In this document: positions 21,601 to 31,639 of the stretch, one piece after another
Layout of the letters: each line of letters begins with the position of its first letter
Position numbering within the stretch: position 1 is the first letter of the stretch
Assembly: GCA_032191485.1 (NCBI GenBank)
Contig: JAVDOI010000123.1
Location: forward strand, 1-64,000
Length of the DNA stretch: 64,000 nucleotides
From: Leptoclinus maculatus
Lineage: Eukaryota > Chordata > Actinopteri > Perciformes > Stichaeidae
Reading direction: 5' to 3'
Position numbers and translations under genes: made by a program
Notes under the pieces: generated by a model
Database searches by the model: none
The model's input: the letters and a program-made list of their open reading frames with translations, nothing else
Told to the model about the DNA's origin: nothing

Positions 21601-24600
21601 TCTCTCTTTTTAGAGTAAGCTTGCATGATTTCCCTCATTTCATCACATTCATTGACGTTGTCTCTGGTGGAGTTCTCAATGACTGTTTTGAGGTACTCAG
21701 AAAGTCCAGATTCCTTTTTGGTTATGTAGCCGGTGAGATACATGATGCATGAATATGCATTGAGAATATAACTAACATCAATATTGGCATCCCAGGCTTC
21801 AAGTAAATGTGGATTATATCCATTTACCCAGCAGTCTTTTGGCTCACGTTTCAGTATCACCGCACTGGATTTGTTGATCATATTGAGGCATCGTTGATAC
21901 TCATGGAGTGTTAAGTCACATCGAGCTAGGAGCTGCTGCAAACTGAGTGAGGCAGTTTCAGGTTCATTCAGCAACAAGTTCAGTGGTTGGAGCTTTGACT
22001 TTGCCATTTGCACTTGCAGCGGATCAACGTTCTCACCAGGTCTCGTTATGATTGTGTTTCTGGCAGGTGGTTTGGGAAATCCAAATCTGCAACCAGAGCT
22101 GGGACTTCTGAAACATGTCCTTGAGTGGTTTTTGCTGTGTATTTGCACTTCTGTTACCTTCTTGTACAGTTCAGGTTGTGAATGTGGGTCAGGCAGCTGA
22201 GCTGTGATGTATTTGGACACAAAATCTGACACAATCTGATCATCATCCTTCTCAAACACAGGTGCACCTTCTACCCATATGAGACAGTGAATGTGTGGGC
22301 TTCCTCTGTGCTGAAACTCAACTCGGTAAAAATAGTCAACAACTTTGCCGAGAGGCTGTGCAGGAGATAAGAGCAAATCTCTGAATAACGCCTCAACACG
22401 CTTATCAAACATGCGCATTGTTGTCACTGGATTGCTTCTCAGTATGTCACACTTTGCTGACCAGTCGAGCCCTTCAACATTGACCTCTTCACCTTGCTGT
22501 CCTTTTATTGCCTCAATCACTTCAGGCCAACGCATCTCAGCTGCAGAAAATGTACAAAAGAATGTGGGGGTTCCCAACTGTCTGATCATGGCAAAAAGAT
22601 CTCTTGTAGTTTTCTCCCAATAAGCTGGTGTTCCTCTCAGCGGCTGCATGAATCTGACTGCATCTTTATTTCTCACCAGTCTCTCGACCTCTCGTTTATT
22701 TTGCAGCATACCAGAAGTTATTCTTCGTCCATCTCTAGTCAGAGGCTTTCCTTTCCTCAACTGTATTGTCATGCTGGAGGTAGCCAAGTGTATTTCAGTC
22801 ACAAACTGTGCGAAGAACAAATAATTTGTGTCTCTGGCAAAACGATCATCAGTACAGAAAAGCCTTGCTTTGAAATAACTGCTGGGTGTTACTTTAATAC
22901 GTCTCATTTCATCCAGTGTGTTTTGACCTGTAGGAAATTGTACAGGGAACGCCATCGCCTCAAGTTTAGGTGTTTTAAAAAAGCCAACAGGACTGTTTCT
23001 TTCTGCAGGGGCAACAGAGTAGATTCCTTCACTGAAACATAAAATCTCCTCTGAAACATCACATGGCTGAAGACATGATTCTAGAGCAAAACCACCGTTA
23101 GGCATGTCACCTTCCTGTTCTGCATCATCTCTCTGCTCCTCTGGTTGTTCACCATCACATGACAACATGTCAATATCCTGCTCACCTTCAGCCTCAGTTT
23201 CTGCCTCACATAGTGCACTTTTCTCACACATGTCAATGTCCATTAAATCAGCTTCATCATAATCATTCTCATCCATTGTTTCATCCTCATCATCATCATC
23301 GTCATCATCAGGAAGTGTTGGGTCACATAGCTCAGCCTCATCTCTGATAGTTATGTCCTGGTATTGTGGATGAATGTGTTTGAGTTTATGCAGCGCCTGC
23401 ACTAGTTTAGACCAGGTGACAGTCTGGAACAGCTGATGACCTCTGTAACACAATCGTCTCTTCAGTTTCACTCTCATGACCTGGGACTCACTTCTCAGTC
23501 TGGGTAAGGCTTCCACTGTTTCCTGCACCTCAGACGGGACACAAACCACGTTACCATGTATTGATCTCTGTCTTCCTTTGGGAAGAGGAATACTTTTGTC
23601 AAAGGCTATGCACTTAGCTATGAGATGTCTCTCCAATATGTTGAGATCACACAGTTCAGGTGGAATGTCAGCGAGCTCCAAGTTGTTAGCTACAGCGAGT
23701 GTTGGCATGGCTCCATCTTTAAGATGATTATGGCAGGTGTGACAAATCCACTCTTCCTTCCTCTCATCAGGCACTTTGCACTGTTGTTCATCTCTGCACT
23801 CATCATCACAAACATGGACGTACTTTCCTGTCAGGCATGCTGCAACCATAACTGGATTTTGTACATAGTTTAACCTTTTACAGGGTCTCACTTGGTTTGG
23901 AAATGATGCTTTATGACAGACGGTGCAGACATAAGTGGGACCAGCCTTTATTTGTGACCTGAAAACAGATATAGCCTCTTTGATCAAACTGTTGTCACTT
24001 TCTTCTGTTTGTCTAATTGTCCGTCTGTATTTCCTTTTTATTTTCATGGCACATCTCACGTTATGCATACTCCTATATGTAGGATTGTTTTTATGTCTGT
24101 CTTGCATTATTTTTTTCATTAGTTGTCTGTGTCTTACCCTGAATGCTTGGTCATGAGCATAACGCTGAATGATATGAGATCTCTTCTTCTGTCTAAACTC
24201 TACGCTTTCTTTATATCGAGCAGTGAAGCACTGTTTTTTTTTCAATCTAAAATCAGTATCGTCTCGGTACCGGGCCATAAATTGCTGTTTAAGTTTCTGT
24301 CTCAAATCAGGATTGTCCTTGTAACGAGAGACCACGTACTGTTTTTGTTTCTGTCTAAAATCAGGATTGTCCTTGTAACGAGAGAGCACGTACTGTTTTT
24401 GTTTCTGTCTCAAATCAGGATTGTCCTTGTAACGAGAGACCACGTACTGTTTTTGTTTCTGTCTAAAATCAGGATTGTCCTTGTAACGAGAGACCACGTA
24501 CTGTTTTTGTTTCTGTCTAAAATCAGGATTGTCCTTGTATCCAGAGACCACGTACTGTTTTTGTTTCTGTCTAAAATCATCATCGTTTCTGTAATGAGAG

Positions 24601-26480
24601 GAAATGTACTCTTTCCGTTTTTGCTGTAAGTCAACATTGTCTCTTGTATTATTTATTTTCATTTGTCTAAATTCAGGATTGTTTCGATAATTCCAGCTTG
24701 CTTGATATTTTTTCTTTGCTTTATATGCTTCATTTGAAGCATACTTTTCCCTTTCTTTCCTTTTCTGATTCTCTTTTCTTTGTGGAGTTTTTCCTGAGAC
24801 CAATAGTCTTCTCTTCATTTTACTCCTTTGGTGTTTATTAAACTTTGACAATCTACAGATGGTTTCCTGCAAAACAGTATCAGAGAGATCACTGGCAACA
24901 GTATTTATTATTGAAGGAGAAATGTTTGATTCATTGACAGAAGCATCATGTGATGGAAGGAAACTGAATTCACTTGAGGGTTCTGGTTTATTTTGGGTAT
25001 CAGGGAAGATGACCTCTTGTTGTCTCACAGATGATGTAAAAGTGACGTCGGTGGACTCTCCTGTCATTATGTTATCAGAGGGATCACTGAGAACAGGGTT
25101 TATCACTTCAGCAGTCAATTCTGATTCACTGTGAGGAGCATCATGTGATTGGAATGATGTGATGAGGACTTCTGGTTGTTTCACAGCTGTGGTGTGACGA
25201 GATATTTCAGGTAAAATGTTCTCAGGACGATCAGTGGCTGTGTTTGTCTTTAGAGTCGGTGAGTTTGATTCATCAACAGCTTCATCCAACAGAGTAGGTT
25301 CATCCTCAGTGACAGCTGTAGGTCTGCAGTCTGTGTTTGGGAGAGCATCATTCAGGTTGACTGTGTTCACATTGTACAACTCCACAGGCTTTAACTCATA
25401 GTTACAGGAGGACTGTGTGCCCATCATTCTGTAGGACTTCTTGAGCCTGTCAATCATATCACTGAGACGTGTGAATGTCACCATGACAGCGGTACCAGGA
25501 GTGCGTGAACCGGGGGGTAGGGGCAAACCTCTGGCTGTTCTGGAGTGTGGGTCAAAGAAACCATATCTGCCTGACCTGGTTCTGAATACTGCAATACACA
25601 ACAGTCTCATCAACAGCAAAGCGTACTTCACATCTGACAACAAGCAGCTCAGTCCTGACTCCAGGTCCAGAAAGCTATCGACAGCTCCAGGTAAAGGTTC
25701 TCCTAATGTGCCGTACCTAGAAAGTTGTGTCATGTCCACATAATGTGTCAACCTGCGTGCAGGAACTTCATCAGGGAGCTCATCGGTAGTCAGATAGATG
25801 TGATCCACGACCCTTTTCCTGGTCTCTCTATACATCGTGTTACCTTTATCCAAAACAAGGTCGAGGTCTGCTCTGGTGATGTTTTCATTCTCATGAAGGA
25901 CCGCAAGAAAGGTTAGTGAGTTACAGGTACACTGCTGATTTCTGGATCTGCCGTATTTAACAGAAGCCTGGCTGCGGGATGCACGGACATGTTGTTCATC
26001 TCCCAGGTTTACATAGTCTGCATGAGAAGGTCCAGCTGCAAATGCCTGTGGTACACATGATGCATCACTTTGACCTCTGTGGTTTACCTGCTTCACATTA
26101 GAAGGCCCTGCCTCACATGACTCATCACTGTGTTGTCCTCTCTTTACAACGTCTGCATAAGATACCTGTGGTACACGTGACCCATCACTTTGACCGCTGG
26201 AGTTTTCCTGGTTGACATTAGATAGTTCTGCTTCACATGCAGCATCACTGTGTTGTCCTCTCTTTACAACGTCTGCATAAGAAACCTCTGGTACACATGA
26301 AGCATCAGGCTGACCTCCCTGTTTCACACTTCCAGCATGAGACGCTGCAGACATCTTTACTTCTCCACTGCTCTGAGGACCACCACATTCTGCTTCTTCA
26401 GTCGTTGTTGCACAGTGAATCTCATCAGACCTCTGCCAGCGCAGCTTCTGAGCTTGTGACCTCTTACCTTTCCTTGGCAT
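18636..26480 (-). CDS. Helentron Rep-helicase-endonuclease polyprotein (complete, left copy)
   Basis: A 2614-residue uninterrupted frame for rolling-circle transposition in the nucleus. Domains in order: duplicated SYADVVKRGQ segments (about 65-115); a cysteine-protease-like domain with QQC184TCNSLTFL and FFD310PH312SR, resembling OTU/C76 peptidases; a charged region with a 54-bp-encoded array (about 637-727); Cys-rich fingers from C852; an acidic run; the Helitron-like N domain; HUH nuclease motif H1396-I-H1398; paired tyrosines Y1581 and Y1585 (YLTGYITKK); a PIF1-family SF1 helicase with Walker A GGAGTGKS (K1941) and Walker B D2028-E2029; and a C-terminal EEP/APE-type endonuclease (about 2390-2614) with E2424 (LTETHL) and D2541 (GDFNEN). 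HUH and tyrosines cut and join one strand, and the helicase displaces it. The usual terminal SDH of EEP enzymes reads SYH here. Rep-Hel-EN order is diagnostic of vertebrate Helentrons. The start is the first ATG. Confidence 0.93.
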   Translation of the reverse strand: MPRKGKRSQAQKLRWQRSDEIHCATTTEEAECGGPQSSGEVKMSAASHAGSVKQGGQPDASCVPEVSYADVVKRGQHSDAACEAELSNVNQENSSGQSDGSRVPQVSYADVVKRGQHSDESCEAGPSNVKQVNHRGQSDASCVPQAFAAGPSHADYVNLGDEQHVRASRSQASVKYGRSRNQQCTCNSLTFLAVLHENENITRADLDLVLDKGNTMYRETRKRVVDHIYLTTDELPDEVPARRLTHYVDMTQLSRYGTLGEPLPGAVDSFLDLESGLSCLLSDVKYALLLMRLLCIAVFRTRSGRYGFFDPHSRTARGLPLPPGSRTPGTAVMVTFTRLSDMIDRLKKSYRMMGTQSSCNYELKPVELYNVNTVNLNDALPNTDCRPTAVTEDEPTLLDEAVDESNSPTLKTNTATDRPENILPEISRHTTAVKQPEVLITSFQSHDAPHSESELTAEVINPVLSDPSDNIMTGESTDVTFTSSVRQQEVIFPDTQNKPEPSSEFSFLPSHDASVNESNISPSIINTVASDLSDTVLQETICRLSKFNKHQRSKMKRRLLVSGKTPQRKENQKRKEREKYASNEAYKAKKKYQASWNYRNNPEFRQMKINNTRDNVDLQQKRKEYISSHYRNDDDFRQKQKQYVVSGYKDNPDFRQKQKQYVVSRYKDNPDFRQKQKQYVVSRYKDNPDLRQKQKQYVLSRYKDNPDFRQKQKQYVVSRYKDNPDLRQKLKQQFMARYRDDTDFRLKKKQCFTARYKESVEFRQKKRSHIIQRYAHDQAFRVRHRQLMKKIMQDRHKNNPTYRSMHNVRCAMKIKRKYRRTIRQTEESDNSLIKEAISVFRSQIKAGPTYVCTVCHKASFPNQVRPCKRLNYVQNPVMVAACLTGKYVHVCDDECRDEQQCKVPDERKEEWICHTCHNHLKDGAMPTLAVANNLELADIPPELCDLNILERHLIAKCIAFDKSIPLPKGRQRSIHGNVVCVPSEVQETVEALPRLRSESQVMRVKLKRRLCYRGHQLFQTVTWSKLVQALHKLKHIHPQYQDITIRDEAELCDPTLPDDDDDDDEDETMDENDYDEADLMDIDMCEKSALCEAETEAEGEQDIDMLSCDGEQPEEQRDDAEQEGDMPNGGFALESCLQPCDVSEEILCFSEGIYSVAPAERNSPVGFFKTPKLEAMAFPVQFPTGQNTLDEMRRIKVTPSSYFKARLFCTDDRFARDTNYLFFAQFVTEIHLATSSMTIQLRKGKPLTRDGRRITSGMLQNKREVERLVRNKDAVRFMQPLRGTPAYWEKTTRDLFAMIRQLGTPTFFCTFSAAEMRWPEVIEAIKGQQGEEVNVEGLDWSAKCDILRSNPVTTMRMFDKRVEALFRDLLLSPAQPLGKVVDYFYRVEFQHRGSPHIHCLIWVEGAPVFEKDDDQIVSDFVSKYITAQLPDPHSQPELYKKVTEVQIHSKNHSRTCFRSPSSGCRFGFPKPPARNTIITRPGENVDPLQVQMAKSKLQPLNLLLNEPETASLSLQQLLARCDLTLHEYQRCLNMINKSSAVILKREPKDCWVNGYNPHLLEAWDANIDVSYILNAYSCIMYLTGYITKKESGLSEYLKTVIENSTRDNVNECDEMREIMQAYSKKREVSAQECVTRACGIKMKKCSRGVIFIPTDDNALKMSRPMSYLENTTSESVNVWMTSLTDKYKARPETPEFEEMCLADFAATCRIVYGQQTKGKDVLPLLNEMGFVQKRKNDKPAIIRFYRCSQEKYPEKFYGTLVKLYLPHRSDQELKRPYFPTYESFYNSCLVQLRGSDHPEYVKHIVKRNRDKYEKNTEEIENAVEEFEQNRGVIDEWCNLAPESEVVRLECIEELEAREPDHENVQENVPEYSNQDNAVTEVRAVREPPVLDPTLLRQMYQNLNQKQACVFYAVRDWCIKRVCGLNSEQFFYYINGGAGTGKSHLIKCIYSEASKILCKLPRHSEEADISNPTVLLTAFTGTAAFNISGTTLHSLLKLPRSLKPPFQGLGNKLDEVRSELLNAEILIIDEVSMVSKPLFAYVDARLKQIKGSHRPFGGMSVIAVGDFYQLPPVRQSKTLCMYEPCEIDLWQENFQMITLTEIMRQKDDVNFAEMLNRIRVKGKSDKLSEADRALLSQSITEPALCPTDVLHIFATNKQVDSHNSATLALLHSHITKIDADDYKKDPRTGRMARQTKPYKGNRNELPDTLNVAEGARVMLTRNIDVSQGLVNGSFATLVRVITSEQSGVAHVTMLGLKMDDETAGMNYRNRAPGRPDDLVYVERAEDNLKQKGVVRRQFPVRLAFACTIHKVQGMTRTSAVVSLKHIFEPGMAYVAVSRVTSLSGLHMLDLDESKIYANPEITGALQTMRQVRLDDMMPLLQLQQTSSRHDTLTIVHHNTEGLPSHVNDIRSHHELCLADVLCLTETHLQGSFVADSLHIEGYNMFKRNRHLSYTNVPEMANRRGGGVAVYVKSHIQVREKQYIHNVSDLEFVALKVEAPVSALIAAVYRPPDYSVRSFLSNLGSLLDSLEIMDCHPIIVCGDFNENLLSNTSKPILELFQSRGYAQVITTATTEKNTLLDLIFISQPQHCLHSGVMKTYYSYHNPVYCVMSSNSP
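18636..26480 (-). mobile_element. Autonomous Helentron (Helitron superfamily), body; ends not fixed
   Basis: The coding body defines an autonomous Helentron. On the 3' side the element probably extends to the hairpin cluster at 17973-18131, and possibly into the 55-bp minisatellite, since related elements can carry terminal tandem repeats. On the 5' side nothing between 26481 and about 30690 could be recognised as an end. Because the whole region is duplicated, comparison of the two copies cannot reveal the termini. Confidence 0.75.
24300..24570 (-). repeat. In-frame 54-bp minisatellite inside the Helentron gene (left copy)
   Basis: Five near-identical 54-bp units and several degenerate ones encode the 18-residue repeat YKDNPDFRQKQKQYVVSR. 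Being a multiple of three, it changes length without breaking the frame. From the C-terminal side, units carry R-VVS, R-VLS, R-VVS, R-VVS, G-VVS. Flanking diverged units (YRDDTDFRLKKKQCFTAR, YKESVEFRQKKRSHIIQR) show that the array is old, with a young homogenised core. The product is basic and Gln-rich, perhaps helical and nucleic-acid binding. Confidence 0.9.
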
Positions 26481-29400
26481 TGTTATTGTGTTTCAAAACC
26501 ACAAATGTTATTGTTTTACTTTTATTGTACAAAATCAAGATATTAAACACAATATTAATGGTAAAATATTACTATAACGATTTAGGATCTGAAGATAGTA
26601 GTAACCTGTCTGCTTTTAGTAATCAAAAGCACTTAGGAATGATAAATTAACTCACAGAAGAGTTCGTGGTTAAATGGTTAAAAACTATTCAATTTATAAT
26701 TATACACCAAAAGAAGAGACTTCACAGTATCCAAGCAAATGTTGATCCAGAAAATCCTAACCAAGTCTGTTTAAATAAATGGTGTTCAAAATGTAACACA
26801 AAGAGATCAATATTAATGCTCCAATGTTACTTTACTGAGACAATATGGTATTTGTATATTTTAGTGTTTGTGATACAAATTATTTGAATGTCAAATTCAG
26901 TGACAGTAACCTTAATTATATTCCTTAGTCTTAATATATTAAGGCTAATATATTTAGGTTAATATCTAAACACCAAAATCAAAGAATACAGTTGTTTGAC
27001 TTATTACAGCAAATGAAGGTTTAAACAGCAAAGCACTTCTACACACTGATTTAAATAGTGTGATCAGGTCTTTACTTGGTCTGTATACGTGTATAAGGGA
27101 CTGTGTACTAAAGGAACAGATTGTATTTAATATGTAAAAGAAATCTGTGGAAATATATATTCAATGTAAAACCTGAAGTTTAACACTGACACACAACTGA
27201 AGACAAATGATGCTACTTCAAATACTGTTGACTGAAGCCACCTAAATCTCAATAAATGTTTTTGTAGTAATACAATACACTTGAACTTGTTAATTGAAAC
27301 TGTAAAGACTTCAGTGAGATTTCAAAAAGCCTCAATTTATAGCTCGTTAGTATAACTACTACTAAGGAAACAGTATTTAAAGTGTACGACCCAGAATGTA
27401 TTTAAATTACACACAGAATACACAATTTAAATATTTACCACCAGTAGCCCAATATCAGCTCTGATCTGTTCTGACCCTAAACTGTTTGCACTCACCAGCA
27501 GAGAATAAGTTAATACTACTACACTATACTATGGTTTATGTTCAGAATCAGGAAGAGTTGTCGTGGCAGTGAGATGACAGATGAATGCTTCTGAAGAACG
27601 TTGGGTCTGCAGACAGGAAACAGACGCTCCAAATAAATGCACTTCCTCCTGATAGATGTCTGGATTTTATTTCAGTAGGAACAGGTTAGACAACAAAACA
27701 CTTCTACACACTGAATGATTCAAACAATGGATGTTTAGATGGAAAATAATTTAAATAATAGTGAATACAATGTATGTAGTAGTATTACTTTTACTCGTAT
27801 GTAGACTAGTCAAGTGAACAGTTTGAGTGTGAAATATCTGTTACCAAAACAAACCTCTGGGTACAAACCAACAGAGCTCCTCAGCAACAAAGATCAGGAA
27901 CAACTGGACTTATTCTCTAATGTGGATCTAATGTTTATGTATATTAACTAGAATGCAGTTCTTTAATTATGATCATTTAATCATGCACAAGAATTTATAT
28001 ACTTAGAAATGTACCAGATTTAATTCTAAATTATAATTTATTTTACCAAATGTTTGTGATAGAAGTGTAACTTTTTCAATTACACCTAAATGATGTGTAT
28101 GTCTTTATCAATTATATGTTCAAACTCATTTTGTTGAAAAAATCTCAAATAGTATATTTCAAATGTGTTGTTCAATTTGTACAAACAGTAATAGTATTCT
28201 ATAGATGTCTATGATGTAGATAGAAGATTGAAAGAGGTGAGCGTGAGAGGAGAATCTCTCAGATCATTCAAAAAGATAGATCAGGTACCAGTAACCCGAG
28301 GATTGTGAGTGGATCAGAGGATCAGTGGAGAGACAGAGAGTGGGTGAGATGAGAGAATCTCAGGTTTCATATAACAGACAGGTTCTTGTTAACCATGGAT
28401 AACCAAGCAATATGGTTCAGTACAAGGAATTCAGAATTCAGTTTTCATCAAGCTTTGTTCAGAAGGTTTTCGGTAGGTTCAGTAGGTTCAGTAACAGATA
28501 GAGTGGGATAGAAGAGGGATACAAAGAATGAATTCAAAATCAGACAGAGCGGTAGATTGACAGGAAAGATAGAGGAACCAATGCTTAGACAGAGTGGATA
28601 CAAGGTATAGGAAAGACAGAGAGCCAATATGATAGAGGAGAGGGGAGACAGCTGGACAGCAGGACACCTGTAAGACACAATAAAGACACACATTAGACAG
28701 CAGTCTGAAAAACAAACTAAGTAACTTCTACCCTAAGCTAACAGATCAGTGAAGTGTCTGCTCACATGAACAGAATGTAAACCAGTAAACCCCAGGTAAT
28801 ACTGCAAATATTGATATGAAAAACGTTCCTATCAATTAAGTAGGGCTGGTTTAGACGTCTCATGGCACACTGCCTGTGTCTCTCACACGAGTAGTTTCCA
28901 CACAGTGTTGTTGCTGCTGCCAGCGCTTCTTTCTACATGGTGTGCCTTTCATAATTGCCATACTGTTTCATTTCATTTTAAATGGAATTTTTATTTATTT
29001 TCAACAGAAAAGGGTGAAGAAGCCTGTGTGCTTTCATAAATAATATTAATAATCCACAATTAAAATGGAGGTGTGCAAGTCATTGCATTTTCCCACACTG
29101 TCCTGTAAATATTTCAGAATAAAAGCCTTGTGTTAACAAATGATGAGATTCTGTTAGCAGAAAGATGCTAGCAGGCTTTTATTTTTATATTAAGTCTATT
29201 TTAACTGTGAAACCCATGGCACACTTAACAAAATAGGCGAGACCTCGAATCTCTAAACTCGTCTCTAGCTGAGACGCTGGCGAGCCACGCTGCTAACGTA
29301 TGCACCAAAATAAAAAGCAAGAGGTTCAGTGTTTCATTACATCACTACGTGTGTTAAGAAACTGCATTCAGTTCTCATTCATATGTGTGAACTTACTGTC

Positions 29401-30690
29401 AAATCACCACGGAGTCGCCAACACTGATAGTCTACAGTTAGAGACAGGAAGGAGGAGGCCAGAAGGAATGAGGAGAGAGAAATAAATCATGTTTCCATTC
29501 TTTTCAGAAAACCAGTGTATCACATCTCATTTTACTGTAGAACAAACTGTTGTTAATGTTGGATAATTTATTGTTGAGGATGTAATGTAGGAATGTATTC
29601 CTGTCGAGACAGATTATTATGATGCTACGGTATTCTACACTGTAAACCAATGTAATATCAGTTTAGTTATAGCAAAACCATTATTAATGTGTGAACTTAC
29701 ACTTCAGAGTCGGAGAGGAGTCACCAGCAGTAATGGCCTGGAGTTTAAGACAGAAAGGAGGAGTCCGGGAGGAGTGGAAGGAGGGTGAGGGGTAAAGAGA
29801 GGGAGAGAAAAAAAGACATTTTCAGTTCACTTCAGAAAACCAACCTCATAGTCTTTGGGATGATCAACATTTTCCCCAATTTTCTAACATTATAAAGACC
29901 AACTATTCAATTAATAGAGAAAACAAACAACAAATCAATCAACGATTGAAAAAAATGATATGTTGCGGCCCTACACAAAATAGTGTATAATGTCATTGTT
30001 TCTTTTTAACAAAATGAAAAGAACAGATGCTAAACAGTTATTCACATTGAAGTTATGTGGTCTGTTGTCAATTTCAGTTACAGTACTTTTTTTACTTACC
30101 AACCAAAGTGCAGATATGGATTGATGTTCTGTTGTCTAAGAGAGGAAACAATATGACAAACTGACAGTAAGTGGAGTGGGTTCAAACTTGCAGCCTTTAA
30201 ACTAAACAAAACAACAAAAATTACATGCATTACAGAAGTAGATTACTGCTGTTAATTACTACCAGCATAATATGAGAAATCAAGATTTAATTCAACCTCA
30301 GTCATAAATTAAGCTTGTTTATGATGAAGTTTCATTAGTAACTTATATGAGTGTAACCACTGGTTAAAACAAACTAGCCAGAATGTCAATTGCAATATAT
30401 CCAGCATTCTGCTAATCATATTTAACACTATTCTTGCTTTAATGTTACCGAACTGAATGTAGTTAACAGCTAAAACTGCTGGTAAAAGAAATAAGCCTGA
30501 GACAAGCATCAACAGTATTAACGTTATAAATTAGCTTGTTGTTACTGAAGTCAAGGATTAGCGCTAGCCCTTGTCTAGCATTCAGCAACTGACATTGATG
30601 GTTTATTTATTTGCATTTTGTAAATTTCCCAGCTTGATATTGCCGCATTGAGTTAATGGCAATAAACTGCTAACTAACGTTAATTCGTTA
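26481..30690. other. AT-rich spacer without recognisable gene
   Basis: Presumed 5' flank of the Helentron gene and intergenic DNA. Only short open frames without domain signatures occur. A short direct repeat, CACTTCTACACACTGA, is seen at about 27033 and 27697. A purine-rich stretch is at 29730-29810. No promoter element could be assigned. This stretch should recur beyond the right edge if the duplication is a full tandem one. Confidence 0.5.
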
Positions 30691-30699
30691 GCAGCGATT

Positions 30700-31365
30700 T
30701 TTAGCGTTTTAAAAATGCATTGACATTGGTTTGTAACTCATATATAATTTAAACATGAATGGATAAGTATAACTATGCTAACGCATGGCTAACACTAGCA
30801 TACCGGCTAACGCTGGCTTTAGCCATGTTAACTGACAAACTAATGTCAGTTACCTAACGAACTAACGTTAGTTGGCTATATAACAAAGTAGTTTAGCCAT
30901 CCTAACTTATTTGTCAATTAACATGGCTAAAGTCAGCATTAACCGTGTTGCATTGAAATTGGTTAGCTTCTCATACAGAATTCCAAAACGAATGGAAGAG
31001 CGAAATATTTTCCCTTTATGGCCTTACGCTAAAGCGAACCCGTGATGAACACTAGTATAGCGGCTAACGCAGACTTTAGGCATGTTGACTGACAAATTGG
31101 TTAGTTAACTAGTTTGCTAACTAAATAGTTAATTGGTTTGAAACAGTTACCAATTATACAATACACAGAAATTAGTTTAGCCATATTAACTAGCTAATTT
31201 GTCAGTTAATATGGCCACTATGCTAGTGTTAGCTAACGTTAACGTTATACGTTGGCGTTAGTGTATGCCGTACAGGGGAAATATTTCGCCCTTCCATTCA
31301 TGTTTAAATTCAGTATGAGTTACACACCAATTACAATGCCTTTTTAAAACGCTAAAACTGTATTT
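30700..31365. repeat. Folded-back repeat of a ~170-bp module (three copies, one inverted)
   Basis: The left arm (TTTTTAGCGTTTTAAAAATGC at about 30700, then TTGTAACTCAT and AATTTAAACATGAATGG) is matched in reverse complement at about 31285-31355. The module with GCGAAATATTTTCCC and the CTTTAGCCATGTTAACTGAC word recurs in direct orientation around 30960-31110. The inner arms near 30811 and 30920 also pair with each other. The result is a nested inverted repeat rich in TAACGTTAG words, likely a decayed foldback element. Confidence 0.6.
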
Positions 31366-31639
31366 ATACCATTCAAATTATTAGCCGTTAGACGAGGGAT
31401 TCATGCTACTTACCAGAAAAGACTTCAGGACAAATTAGCGGAGCTGCGGTGTTGTATTTACATTTCATTGAGGCGTTCAGGAGCAATCGGAAATCATGCT
31501 GTCAAACGCAAAAGAAGATCATGAATCCTGTCTTAGATAGTGTACATACACCACACCAACCACAAATGTGACAAACGCATTCTGCCGGTAGAAATCGACA
31601 CCGTTTGTTAAAGAGTTAACAGAGTACAGAGAGAAAACC

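Larger units (their letters stand above)
1..24605. repeat. Left copy of a tandem segmental duplication
   Basis: This stretch is matched collinearly by 33957-64000. The coordinate offset is 33956 at the left end and 40081 after the LTR element. It then falls to 39666, 39830, 39835 and finally 39395, stepping only where minisatellites, simple repeats or the retrotransposon differ in length. Unique stretches between the steps are nearly identical by eye, including introns and spacer. The matching part reaches the right edge of the window, so the true right end of the second copy is not seen. The unit length, from base 1 to its counterpart, is about 34 kb. Confidence 0.93.

Noticed and set aside
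22494..23042. 182-codon + strand frame
   Set aside because: Antisense to the Rep region of the Helentron polyprotein, with no recognisable domain.
24123..24629. 168-codon + strand frame with repeated FLSKIRIVLVTRDHVLFL
   Set aside because: Antisense shadow of the 54-bp coding array in the Helentron gene; the - strand frame carries the recognised domains.
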